Positions 8,964 through 16,347 of a stretch of DNA of 38,173 bases are shown here, in pieces. Both the position numbers and the translations under genes were made by a program. The stretch is from IMG/VR virus record IMGVR_UViG_3300025669_000095, positions 1 through 38,173 of that record. One strand, 5' to 3'. The DNA is from a virus. The notes beneath the pieces were generated by a model, which saw only the letters and a program-made list of their open reading frames with translations, was not told where the DNA came from and made no database searches. How positions within the stretch are numbered: the stretch's first letter is position 1; each line of letters starts with the position of its first letter.

Positions 8964-9192
8964 CTGTTACGGACTAAGACAAGTCCACAAACACAGGTTT
9001 ATGCAATTAAAGGATTGAGCCAGAGAAAATAAAGGAGCATTACCCACATACTCACAGACACAAAAGTTATGGGGTTATTCAAGTTCTGGTTCAGTCTCAT
9101 ATATGCTCAAAGTTTTGTTGGTTAATGGGTATATTAAAAAGCAATCTTGGTTTGCGCTAACAGCTAAAGGTAAAAAAGCTAAATATAAATAA
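8941..9192 (+). CDS. small winged-helix DNA-binding protein
   Basis: An 83-aa basic protein overlapping the previous gene by 23 bases, with TGA as Trp in LKDW-ARE. Residues about 40-75 (TYSQTQKLWGYSSSGSVSYM, then LKVLLVNGYIKK) follow a LexA/MarR-type winged helix: recognition helix, then L..NGYI into the wing. Likely a transcription regulator of the early region. Confidence 0.6.
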
Positions 9193-9196
9193 AATA

Positions 9197-9547
9197 ATGA
9201 TTAAATATACAAAAGAGATGTGAAGTGATTTTGAAAATAAAAATGATTGAGTAGAAATTGAAGTAGCAAAAAATGAAAAAGGCTTATATGTTTGTCCTAC
9301 TTGTGGGGAAGTTCTTGATAAAGATGCCATACATAGTGAAACCAAAGGAACAACCAGATATAATATAAGTTTAAATGACGAGGGGGGTTTAGATTACGAT
9401 AAGGTAGACCCTAATGACAGAGATACCGATTGTTGTTTTTATTGTTCAGATTGTTTTTCTAAAATAGATGTAGACGAGGACGAAGTGGTAGAGATGTTAG
9501 AACATAATTATAAAATAATAAATAAAAAATACTATGAAAAAATATAA
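9197..9547 (+). CDS. zinc-ribbon-like small protein
   Basis: A 116-aa acidic protein with two TGAs as Trp (EMW-SDF, NDW-VEI). Cysteines occur as CPTCG and, about 55 residues later, CCFYCSDC, suggesting a zinc-binding fold. Its end overlaps the next gene's start by 14 bases. No specific family recognised. Confidence 0.6.
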
Positions 9548-9887
9548 TTTTTGTAAAGACACGTTATTTGAAATTAGAAAAGCAACATTTATAGTTGATG
9601 AGTTGTATCCTAACCAAGCAGCAGAATATTTGGTACAACTAACTTCAATCTTTGGAACTATACTTGATGTGATCCGAGAGAGAGAGGGAATATTTAATAA
9701 TAAAAAGTTAGATATTTTCAAAGAGGAAGAGAAAGCAAACAGAGCTAAATTAATAGCAGAAGCTTCACCTGAATATATTTCTTTTAGAGAGGCAAAAGAT
9801 ATGAAAGAAGAAGCAGACTGTTTAATTAAATCTTTGAAATATTATTTAAGGGGAAAAGAGTCAGAATATAAAAATACATTAAGCTAA
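9534..9887 (+). CDS. hypothetical helical protein
   Basis: A 117-aa all-helical protein (MKKYNFCKDTLFEIRKA start), last gene before a regulatory gap that contains a dyad, a promoter and a terminator. No recognised family. Confidence 0.55.
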   Translation: MKKYNFCKDTLFEIRKATFIVDELYPNQAAEYLVQLTSIFGTILDVIREREGIFNNKKLDIFKEEEKANRAKLIAEASPEYISFREAKDMKEEADCLIKSLKYYLRGKESEYKNTLS

Positions 9888-9900
9888 TACTACAAATTTT

Positions 9901-9924
9901 AAACTGGTCGAATTCGACTAGTTT
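9901..9924. promoter_or_regulatory. 24-bp near-perfect inverted repeat
   Basis: A dyad of two 12-bp arms (AAACTGGTCGAA and TTCGACTAGTTT) with one G/T mismatch, 13 bases after a gene end and 21 bases before the -35 at 9945. There is no T-run after it, so an operator or a processed 3' hairpin is more likely than an intrinsic terminator. Confidence 0.6.
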
Positions 9925-9944
9925 AGGAAATACTTTGAATTAAT

Positions 9945-9973
9945 TTGACATCTACTAAAAAAAATGTTAGAAT
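9945..9973 (+). promoter_or_regulatory. promoter of the replication gene leader
   Basis: TTGACA (9945-9950), a 17-base spacer and TAGAAT (9968-9973), just upstream of a short leader that ends in a terminator. Confidence 0.85.
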
Positions 9974-10008
9974 CCTAGTAGAACTAGAGGGACTAAAACT
10001 ACTACACG

Positions 10009-10050
10009 AAACCACACCGAATTAGACACTTTATTTTGGTGTGGTTTTTT
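10009..10050 (+). terminator. intrinsic terminator / attenuator before the replication gene
   Basis: A ten-base-pair stem (AAACCACACC with GGTGTGGTTT) with a 19-base loop and six Ts. It lies between the promoter at 9945 and the initiator gene at 10065, so it would stop a transcript of about 70 bases. An upstream stem (TAGTAG/CTACTA, about 9977-10005) makes attenuation plausible. Confidence 0.8.
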
Positions 10051-10064
10051 AAAAAAAATATATT

Positions 10065-10775
10065 ATGAAAGGAAAAGAAGAAATAAAATTTTACACAACT
10101 ATTTTTCATGCAGCAAGAATTAAATTAGGTTTAACTTTTTTAGAATATAGTTTAGCCGATTTAATATATGTGTTAAGTACTAATCCAAAAAATAAATGTA
10201 ATGGCTGATGTAATGCCTCAAAAGATTATTTAGCTAAGACAATAGGAGTTACAAAACAAGGAGTACACAAAGCTTTAAAAAAACTTATAGAAAAAGATAT
10301 TGTAACTAAACACGAAAACAAAAGATTTCTAAAAATAACTCAAATTTGGTATGATAATGTTATAGTAAACAAAGTAGACTTTACAAATAAAACAGTAAAC
10401 AAAGTTTACACTAACAGTAAACAAAGTTTACACAATAATAATAATATAACTAAAAAAGATATATATAAATATATATCTTATGACTCTCAATTTTTCAAAG
10501 ACGAAATTAAACGAGTTGAAAAGAAGAAAGACAATAGGAGCAAAGAGATCACAATTACAATTCTTGATTATATGCTTTACAAGGAAATGGAATACCCAAC
10601 AAACAAAGCTTACTTAAATGATTACAAGAGGTATATGAAACCTGCTTCTATAATAATAGACTACCCAGAGAAAGATTACCAAGCTACTGCAAAGTACTTT
10701 GATAACAAGAACATTAGCTGAACTCTGGAAACAATAGCTAAACATATAGCTAACAAAGAATATAAACTAAAATAA
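10065..10775 (+). CDS. replication initiator-like winged-helix protein
   Basis: A 236-aa protein with TGAs read as Trp at 10206-10208 (CNGW-CNAS) and near the C-terminus (NISW-TLE). The N-terminal ~100 residues match the winged-helix domain of phage and plasmid initiators: LTFLEYSLADLIYVLS, then SKDYLAKTIGVTKQGVHKAL and KKLIEKDIV. The central linker contains direct DNA repeats (see origin). The C-terminal helical part has YPTNKAYLNDYKRYMK, as in lambda O-like proteins. It likely binds the internal origin and recruits host helicase. No phage polymerase or helicase gene is visible. Confidence 0.7.
10364..10478. other. putative replication origin: iterons plus AT-rich palindrome inside the initiator gene
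   Basis: Two identical 21-base repeats (10391-10411 and 10413-10433), each with a GTAAAC-AAA-GTTTAC dyad, and a partial third copy at 10364-10375. Next comes an AT-only stretch with a perfect palindrome of 10-bp arms (10457-10478). The 22-base spacing puts the copies in different reading frames, so the DNA rather than the peptide is conserved. Initiator-internal iterons next to an AT-rich element are the lambda-type origin design. Confidence 0.7.
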
Positions 10776-10779
10776 CATT

Positions 10780-11229
10780 ATGCCAAGAATACAATCACAA
10801 GTAGAAGAAGTTGTAAAACCTAAAATGTTCAGAGAGATGACAACACAAGAACTTAAAGAGGTCGTACAAGAAAACAAATTCGTTTACGATAAATACAAAC
10901 ATTGTTATACTGGCGACAAAGTGTTTGTAGAAAATATACCAATGCAAAAACCTGTCTATATTAGATTATTAGATACTTTAGAAGCAGAAGGACATATAAG
11001 ACGATTACAAGATTTGGGAAGTTCTAGAAGTTATGTACCTAATCAATTTGGACTTCATATAATAAGATCTATATATAAGTATTTAGAAGCCCAATGGTAT
11101 ATCCAAGAACATAGCAATTATTACGACAAACAAGAGTTCACAAATACACCTAACCTGCCTTTAAAAGGGAAAATAGGCTCTCTTAAGGGTATTGTGAGTG
11201 AGTTAGACATATCAGATTGCCCCATATAA
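10780..11229 (+). CDS. hypothetical protein, possible DNA-binding
   Basis: A 149-aa protein (MPRIQSQVEEVVKPK start) directly after the initiator gene. A segment near residues 60-95 (PVYIRLLDTLEAEGHIRR, then Y.PNQFGLHII) could be a winged helix. No TGA codons. Function unknown. Confidence 0.6.
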   Translation: MPRIQSQVEEVVKPKMFREMTTQELKEVVQENKFVYDKYKHCYTGDKVFVENIPMQKPVYIRLLDTLEAEGHIRRLQDLGSSRSYVPNQFGLHIIRSIYKYLEAQWYIQEHSNYYDKQEFTNTPNLPLKGKIGSLKGIVSELDISDCPI

Positions 11230-11243
11230 ATTAAAAATATATT

Positions 11244-11498
11244 ATGAATAAACAAAAAATACATTACGAGTATGAATTGAGTGTAAACAAAAATCAACTT
11301 GGTGATACAACTTTTCAAATCTTAAACAGGATGGAAGAACTAGCAGAAGCTATCAAAGCTTATTCACTAGCTTCATTTGAAGATAAGAGCTTTCTTCTTA
11401 TAAATAATCTTACACAAGATTTGATAGATCTATACCAATACGAAGCAGTTTGTAAAAGAGAGGTTGAAAGATATGAAACATTAATTAATAATAAATAA
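11244..11498 (+). CDS. hypothetical helical protein, weakly MazG-like
   Basis: An 84-aa protein with NRMEELAEAIKAYSLASFED followed by LTQDLIDLYQYE. The EELAEA ... D-rich helix pattern is reminiscent of all-alpha NTP pyrophosphatases, but the acidic metal ligands are incomplete, so I do not assign that activity. Confidence 0.55.
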   Translation: MNKQKIHYEYELSVNKNQLGDTTFQILNRMEELAEAIKAYSLASFEDKSFLLINNLTQDLIDLYQYEAVCKREVERYETLINNK

Positions 11499-11502
11499 AA
11501 TT

Positions 11503-11835
11503 ATGTTTAAAAAATATATAAGAAAGGTAGTAAAAAACAATGCAATATGATTTTCAAGAGAAATATCAAGAGAAGAAATAGAAAAGTTTGCAGAAGCGAT
11601 TGGGTATAGAAAAGTTTGCAATAGAGCTGGTTCTCTTACAGGTTGAGTTAAAAAGCCTACAACTATAACAAAGGCAGAAGCCGAAAAGAAGTTAGGTGTA
11701 AAAATAGTTATAGAAGAAGAAACAATAGAAGAACTTAACGAAAGATTGGAAGAGAATGGAAAGAAGATGAAAGTTAGAGATTATCCTGTGAGAATTAGAA
11801 ATGAAGCGATAGGATATAAAAAAAGTAAAAATTAA
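11503..11835 (+). CDS. hypothetical protein
   Basis: A 110-aa basic/helical protein visible only with TGA as Trp (NAIW-FSR and LTGW-VKK). The upstream context is A/T like its neighbours. A KAEAEKKLGVKIVIEEETIE segment follows. No family recognised. It is the last recoded gene before a cassette in standard-code style. Confidence 0.6.
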
Positions 11836-11842
11836 GAAATAG

Positions 11843-11978
11843 TGGAATAAGGACTATAAATTAGATACCTTATTCCAATAAGAAGACAAAGGTTGGAATA
11901 CTGACTAACTTAGGCTTTGTAATAACTTACAGAGCTGGAGGTAGAAATTATTCTACTTAGTACATTTAAAAGGAGGTT
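11843..11978 (+). promoter_or_regulatory. structured leader with three hairpins and a strong Shine-Dalgarno
   Basis: Stems: a perfect 10-bp TGGAATAAGG/CCTTATTCCA with a 15-base loop (11843-11877), ACAAAG/CTTTGT (11886-11920), and GTAGAA-ATTA-TTCTAC (11941-11956). AGGAGG (11971-11976) then lies six bases before the ATG at 11982. The first stem could end the upstream operon, though it lacks a T-run. No clear promoter. Confidence 0.5.
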
Positions 11979-11981
11979 ATA

Positions 11982-12158
11982 ATGTTTGATTGGAATGACA
12001 ATGACTTAATTGTGATTTATCGTAAAGAGTACACTATTACTTATCGTAGAGACAGAATCTTAGAAGACGGAACTGTGTCAGCTGTAATTAATTACAAAGA
12101 TGGCAGAAAGAAGTATGTTATCTTGGATACCACGAAAGGAAGTAATTATGTTGTGTAG
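11982..12158 (+). CDS. small hypothetical protein of the standard-code cassette
   Basis: A 58-aa beta-rich protein (MFDWNDNDLIVIYRKEY start) with AGGAGG at ideal spacing. Its Trp is TGG and its stop is TAG; there is no in-frame TGA. It overlaps the next gene by 11 bases. Unlike most genes here it looks adapted to Shine-Dalgarno initiation. Confidence 0.65.
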   Translation: MFDWNDNDLIVIYRKEYTITYRRDRILEDGTVSAVINYKDGRKKYVILDTTKGSNYVV

Positions 12159-12354
12159 CTTAAGGTCAGCAATGGGATTTAATTGTGAGTGTCCCTATGA
12201 TGTTGAAATGTGTAAGTACAACTTTTACGAAGAAGGAGATTTTATGTATGAGTATTGTCCACTAGATGTTGACGATGAAGGATTTTGTATGGCTGTTCGT
12301 TTGAATATGAAAACCCACGAAAGTGATATGGTTTTAGTGGAGTTGGTAATATGA
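12148..12354 (+). CDS. cysteine-rich small protein ending in TGA
   Basis: A 68-aa protein from the ATG at 12148 (AAAGGAAG upstream). The longer frame from 12100 has no ribosome site and overlaps the previous gene more. Six cysteines (MLCSLRSAMGFNCECPYDVE) suggest metal binding. It ends GTA-ATA-TGA, with that TGA forming an ATGA overlap with the next ATG. In code 4 it would read through by about 24 residues to a TAG. The overlap suggests TGA was, or still is, a stop here. Confidence 0.55.
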   Translation: MLCSLRSAMGFNCECPYDVEMCKYNFYEEGDFMYEYCPLDVDDEGFCMAVRLNMKTHESDMVLVELVI

Positions 12355-12590
12355 AAAAACAAAAACCTATTGGAAAGAAAAAATGTTATTTCTGTAATGC
12401 TACAAAGAATTTGGAAAGACACCATATAGTTCAGCAAAGGTTTGGAAAATATTACAAAGGTAATGTTGATGAACCAGAAAATTTAGTATGGTTATGTCCC
12501 AAACACCACAAGTTGTATCATATGTTAACGGATGTTATGTTAGATACTTTATTACCATACATCTCAGTTAAAAAGAAGGTAAGAAAATGA
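12351..12590 (+). CDS. HNH endonuclease-type protein 1
   Basis: A 79-aa protein with CYFC near the N-terminus, LERHHIVQQRFG, ENLVWLCPKHHKLYH: the Cys pair, central HH, Asn and C-terminal His of a zinc-binding HNH (beta-beta-alpha metal) nuclease. Trp is TGG. It stops at a TGA that overlaps the ATG of its paralogue (ATGA). Cassettes of small HNH proteins are often mobile in phages. Whether it cuts DNA is inferred. Confidence 0.7.
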   Translation: MKKQKPIGKKKCYFCNATKNLERHHIVQQRFGKYYKGNVDEPENLVWLCPKHHKLYHMLTDVMLDTLLPYISVKKKVRK

Positions 12591-12799
12591 AACCAAGTGA
12601 AAAGAAGTGTTGCTTTTGTGGATCTACAAAAAATCTAGAAAGTCATCACATTATCTTTAAGGAATATGCGTCTAATTATGAGCCAGACATAAACCATACA
12701 AGTAATTTGATATGGATGTGTCCACATTGTCATCATAAGTTTCACATATTAGTTGGAATTATGTTATCGTTCTTAACAAATCAGGACTGTGGATATTAA
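12587..12799 (+). CDS. HNH endonuclease-type protein 2 (tandem paralogue)
   Basis: A 70-aa protein with CCFCGSTKNLESHHIIFKEY, then NLIWMCPHCHHKFH, the same layout as the preceding gene (both have KNLE-HHI and a CPxHH/CHH end). It is a tandem duplicate, diverged. It ends with TAA and uses TGG for Trp. A TGGTAG/CTACCA hairpin follows, then the tRNA. Confidence 0.7.
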   Translation: MKPSEKKCCFCGSTKNLESHHIIFKEYASNYEPDINHTSNLIWMCPHCHHKFHILVGIMLSFLTNQDCGY

Positions 12800-12841
12800 G
12801 CCTCAATAGAGTTGGTAGCCTCTAAAAAACTACCACCAAAT

Positions 12842-12916
12842 AGGCGATTAGCTCAGTTGGTTTAGAGCGCATTCCTGATACGAATGAGGTCAAAGGTCCG
12901 AATCCTTTATCGCCTA
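12842..12916 (+). tRNA. trnI: tRNA-Ile (anticodon GAT)
   Basis: A complete cloverleaf: acceptor AGGCGAT/ATCGCCT (7 bp), D stem GCTC/GAGC, anticodon stem CATTC/GAATG with loop CTGATAC, T stem AAAGG/CCTTT, discriminator A. No encoded CCA. The T loop is TCCGAAT rather than TTCGAAT, an unusual change at position 55. It lies immediately after the HNH cassette. Confidence 0.9.
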
Positions 12917-12937
12917 CATATAAATTAAAAATATATT

Positions 12938-13165
12938 ATGATATACGGATACACAATGATGGTAAAACTTGTTAATGCAAGTGCCATATTATCTTTTATG
13001 GAAGGTGATGAAATAAAACAAATAATGGAAATTCCAGTAGAAGGAGAAAGCCCATTAACAGAAGAAGGAAAAGTAGAAGATCTAGAAAGTAAAATAGGAG
13101 AAAAAACCCCCAATGGAGAATATGAGTTTGTTGGGTATAAAGATTTAGTAAAAGTAATAAATTAA
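12938..13165 (+). CDS. small hypothetical acidic protein
   Basis: A 75-aa protein (MIYGYTMMVKLVNASAILSF start) with an acidic C-terminal half. The A/T-only start context returns here after the cassette. No TGA; no family recognised. Confidence 0.55.
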   Translation: MIYGYTMMVKLVNASAILSFMEGDEIKQIMEIPVEGESPLTEEGKVEDLESKIGEKTPNGEYEFVGYKDLVKVIN

Positions 13166-13181
13166 ATAAATAAATATAATT

Positions 13182-13343
13182 ATGTTAAATATAGTGATGG
13201 CGGTCTTAATGTTTAGTCTAGCTAGTTATCATTTCCTTACCTATAAAGATAGTGGCGATAGCCTTTACCTGGTATTGTACATATCTTCTGTACTCTCTTG
13301 TGCTTATTTAATTATAAGTGTTGTAAATTACTTAATAAAATAA
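13182..13343 (+). CDS. small membrane protein
   Basis: A 53-aa protein with two hydrophobic segments (MLNIVMAVLMFSLASYHFL; LYLVLYISSVLSCAYLIISV) separated by a short polar turn. Same spacing and start context as its neighbours. Function unknown. Confidence 0.5.
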   Translation: MLNIVMAVLMFSLASYHFLTYKDSGDSLYLVLYISSVLSCAYLIISVVNYLIK

Positions 13344-13352
13344 AAATATATT

Positions 13353-13769
13353 ATGAAAGAGATTATGGGAAAAACTAAGTTAGATAAATTTGAAGATTGA
13401 CTTGAAGAATATAAATTATTAGATAATATTTATTGATTCTTTAAATTAAACATAGAAAGTGTTTGGTCGGCAATTAGAAGTTTTAGGTATTTCTTAAAAA
13501 ACAAAGTTTACGATTACCAAGTATATAATCTTGATAACAATATAGCTAAGTTTGTATTACCAAGATTGAAACTACTAAGAAAAGATATAAATGGTTATCC
13601 AGAAAGTGTAGGTTCATTTGAAAACTGATTAACAATTCTAGATAAAGTTATCTGGTCCTTTGAAAGAGAATTAGATTGAACAGATTATCAAAAAACAAAA
13701 AAAGATTTTAAGAAATATGAAGAGGGAATAGAATTATTTGGAAAATATTGAAGACAATTTTGAGATTAA
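13353..13769 (+). CDS. Trp-rich phage protein of unknown function
   Basis: A 138-aa protein visible only when six TGAs are read as Trp; two more Trp are TGG. The segment FVLPRLKLLRKDINGYPES ... FENW-LTILDKVIWSFERE resembles a widespread family of small hypothetical phage proteins with PRLK and a Trp before a final helix. Role unknown. The high TGA load makes it a good test of the recoding. Confidence 0.65.
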
Positions 13770-13831
13770 TATTTAACTAAATATGAACTAGATGTAAGGT
13801 TAAAGCTTATAACCAGTAGATATTTCAGTTA

Positions 13832-13893
13832 TTAGGAAATTCCTAACAACTCAATTCTATTGAATACAGAGCAACAGTTCGGAAATACCGAAC
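13832..13893 (+). repeat. pair of covarying short hairpins
   Basis: TTAGG-AAATT-CCTAA at 13832-13846 and TTCGG-AAATA-CCGAA at 13878-13892 (one more G-C pair outside). The stems differ by compensating A-T to C-G changes while the loop stays nearly the same. They lie in a 149-base gap with no other ORF. Perhaps an RNA-protein binding element. Confidence 0.55.
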
Positions 13894-13918
13894 AGTTAAA
13901 ATAAATTAAATAAATATT

Positions 13919-13993
13919 ATGAAACTACAACATTTAACATTGAGCCATTGAGAAGCAGTGCCAAATAAAGAAATAAGGAATAAATCCAACTAG
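13919..13993 (+). CDS. 24-residue possible peptide
   Basis: ATG after a typical AAATATT context, one TGA as Trp (LSHW-EAV), stop TAG. Short, with no recognisable features; kept only because start context and spacing match real neighbours. Confidence 0.3.
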
Positions 13994-14043
13994 TAAGGAT
14001 TACTTACCAGTTCAAAAAAATTAAATAAATTAAATAAATAAAT

Positions 14044-14259
14044 ATGAACTTTATAAAAAGAATATATGAAATAAGGAGAATCAAAAGACGAATTAGAACA
14101 GCACAAACAAACTTGTTTGTTTTTAATGGATTACTACACGACGCAAAGAGAATAAAAGGGCAAGAGGAAAACATAAAAAGTTTTAATGAAAGTATAAGTC
14201 AGAATATAGATGATATGGAGGACTTAGTATTTCAATTACAACAAATAACTAATCAATAA
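14044..14259 (+). CDS. small coiled-coil protein
   Basis: A 71-aa basic, helical protein (MNFIKRIYEIRRIKRRIRTA start) with heptads through the second half. No TGA. Unknown function. Confidence 0.55.
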   Translation: MNFIKRIYEIRRIKRRIRTAQTNLFVFNGLLHDAKRIKGQEENIKSFNESISQNIDDMEDLVFQLQQITNQ

Positions 14260-14268
14260 ATAATTAAT

Positions 14269-14466
14269 ATGAAAGAATTAAACAAAGATTTTTACGCCAA
14301 CCTACCAGGAATTATATGCGTTATGTTAGAAGATGGTGTTATACCTGAATTAAACAAAGACCCAAGATTTCCAGAAGTATGAGAAGAGTATAGACAACAC
14401 GTTCTTACATCAACTATGGATGAAGTAAGAATGCCATACTATATATTTAAAAAATTAAATAAATAA
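14269..14466 (+). CDS. small hypothetical protein
   Basis: A 65-aa protein with one TGA as Trp (PEVW-EEY). No domain recognised; standard local spacing and A/T start context. Confidence 0.55.
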
Positions 14467-14471
14467 ATATT

Positions 14472-15047
14472 ATGAATTACGAAAAAAGGGCAGATAAGAT
14501 TATAGAAAAATTTAGTAGCTACACAAGTGGTGTAAGAATGCTAATGTTAATACAAAGAGGTAAAGAAGGTGGAAAAGGAGAAACTAATAACAAAAAAACA
14601 GTAAGAAGAATAACAACAAATTCAGGAGAATTCAGAAATAGTCTTATAGAGCTATTAGAGATTAAAGAAAAGAAAAAGGGTATTTATAGAATATATTCTT
14701 GTGTTAATAGTAGGAATATAAACAAGGCAATAAGAATATTTAAACAAAGACAATTAGATGCAGATTATTTTGCAGAAGACCAAAAGTATAAGTTTTATAC
14801 AGATATAAAAAATAATTGAATAAGTGCGGTAATGAACCCCTCTACAAAAGAAACTTCTTTATTTATATTAGATATAGACGAAGGGCAAGATGTAAAAGAA
14901 GTAAAAGAAAGGTTATCTCAAATAACTAGAAACTACACATCATATGAAACAAAGAATGGGCATCATATAGTTTCAATGCCATTTAATCCAGAGTTGTTAA
15001 AGGGAGTACATATACTTAAAGACGGACTATTACTATTAGATTATTAA
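14472..15047 (+). CDS. hypothetical protein with primase-like (AEP-type) motifs
   Basis: A 191-aa protein formed by reading the TGA at 14817-14819 as Trp (KNNW-ISAV). The C-terminal half has LFILDIDEG (about 134-142), then ETKNGHHIVSMPF (about 164-176) and a final LLLLDY. A D-x-D strand followed by a G-x-H strand is the arrangement of archaeo-eukaryotic primase-type folds, but the order and spacing are only suggestive and the N-terminal half is unrecognised. It could act in replication. Confidence 0.5.
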
Positions 15048-15065
15048 ACAATTAAATAAATAAAT

Positions 15066-15233
15066 ATGAAAACAAACAAAGACCCTAGAATAAGAGCTAA
15101 AAAAAGTTTCTTAACAAGATACGGTATGACAAGAACCGACTGAACTAACAAAAAGAAAGGATTAAGGAAGGAAGGTAAGGGAATTCAAATTGCAGAGATA
15201 ATGGCAAAAGCATATAAAAAATTTATTAAATAA
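15066..15233 (+). CDS. small basic protein
   Basis: A 55-aa lysine-rich protein with one TGA as Trp (RTDW-TNK). Possibly nucleic-acid binding by charge only. Confidence 0.5.
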
Positions 15234-15238
15234 ATAAT

Positions 15239-15538
15239 ATGAATATAAACATAGATGAAGTTAGGGAACTTCTAAATAAACCCAGAAGATTCTTCCAAGA
15301 ATTGTTAGATGAAGTAGAAAAGAAATACAGGGGGGTAGACAAGGAAGAATTGTTAGATGAAATACAAAGTTGAGGTATGCATTATGAACCACAGGGAAGA
15401 ACAGAGAGCAGGTGTTTAAGACGAGTTGTGGAAGTTGCTAAGTTTCTTGAAGATAGTCAGTATAATGACTATGACCACTCAACAGTTTGTAAAATAATGA
15501 ATGATTTAGCAGAAGAAATAGGAAGAGTGTTTAGGTAA
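15239..15538 (+). CDS. hypothetical protein
   Basis: A 99-aa protein with one TGA as Trp (IQSW-GMHYEPQG). Its middle (GMHYEPQGRTESRCLRRVVE) recalls replication-protein G-x-YEP segments, but this is too short to assign. Acidic helical N-terminus. Confidence 0.55.
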
Positions 15539-15553
15539 ATTAAATAAATAATT

Positions 15554-16111
15554 ATGGAAGACAAAAGAAAAATTGAAGGATGAATTATTGATGAAGCAGA
15601 TATTTCAAAGAAAGATTGAAAAGAAATAATGAAAAAATGAGTTATAGCTGAATCTAAAATTAGTAAAAAAACTGGTTATATAGAAAAGAAAGTTAAAACA
15701 GGATTGTATATGATGATGTTAGATAAAAGAAACAATAGATATGAATGTTGTGTTCTAGAATATCCAGAGCGAGAAGATGTTAAAGCAATTACTAAAACAC
15801 AAATGAAAGAAAAACTAGAAGATTACTTTTTCAACGCTAAGCCAAAGATAGAAAGATATAGGATAGAAATGAGTAAAGCTCTAGACTTCAGATGTCCAAT
15901 ATGTGGGACTAAAGAACAACCTACAACTAGAAAAGAAGAGCACAAAGTACATCATCAAGTATTATGAATGGTATTTACAACTACACAGATTAAAGATGTG
16001 TGGAAATGTCCACATTGTCATAACGAGTTTACTTCTGGGGAGTATGACTCTGCGAGAAGAAGCAGTAGAAGACTTATAAATGAGAAATATAATATGTATC
16101 AAGATGAATAA
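15554..16111 (+). CDS. zinc-binding HNH-like protein
   Basis: A 185-aa protein with four TGAs as Trp (EGW-IID, KDW-KEI, KKW-VIA, QVLW-MVF). The C-terminal part has CPICG, EEHKVHHQVLW, then KCPHCHNEF: a Cys-pair ... HH ... CxxC arrangement like HNH/zinc proteins. The N-terminal half is unrecognised. It resembles the other HNH proteins here but in recoded form. Confidence 0.55.
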
Positions 16112-16129
16112 ATTAAATAAATAAATATT

Positions 16130-16345
16130 ATGGATAAAGTAAGACATCTGTTTCAAGAATATTTCCCACCTTCGTTAATTTTTAACAAAGATTTATCTGA
16201 ACACCAAGAGAGTTGTAAAAATCTTGATTACAGAGAGATAATTAATTTTTTAAAAGATGTGGATGTGGAGATAGAAATAATTAAAACAGAAAGGGACGAA
16301 TATAAAAAAGTGTGTGATAATTTACAAAATAAATTAATTAAATAA
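16130..16345 (+). CDS. small hypothetical protein
   Basis: A 71-aa protein ending in a helical, coiled-coil-like segment (DVEIEIIKTERDEYKKVCDN). No TGA; no family recognised. Confidence 0.55.
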   Translation: MDKVRHLFQEYFPPSLIFNKDLSEHQESCKNLDYREIINFLKDVDVEIEIIKTERDEYKKVCDNLQNKLIK

Positions 16346-16347
16346 AT

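Noticed and set aside
10391-10433. CRISPR-like repeats
   Set aside because: Only two 21-base copies with a one-base gap, inside a gene and next to an AT-rich palindrome; iterons explain them.
12100-12147. Upstream ATG for the Cys-rich gene
   Set aside because: No ribosome site and a larger overlap with the preceding gene; the ATG at 12148 has AAAGGAAG at good spacing.
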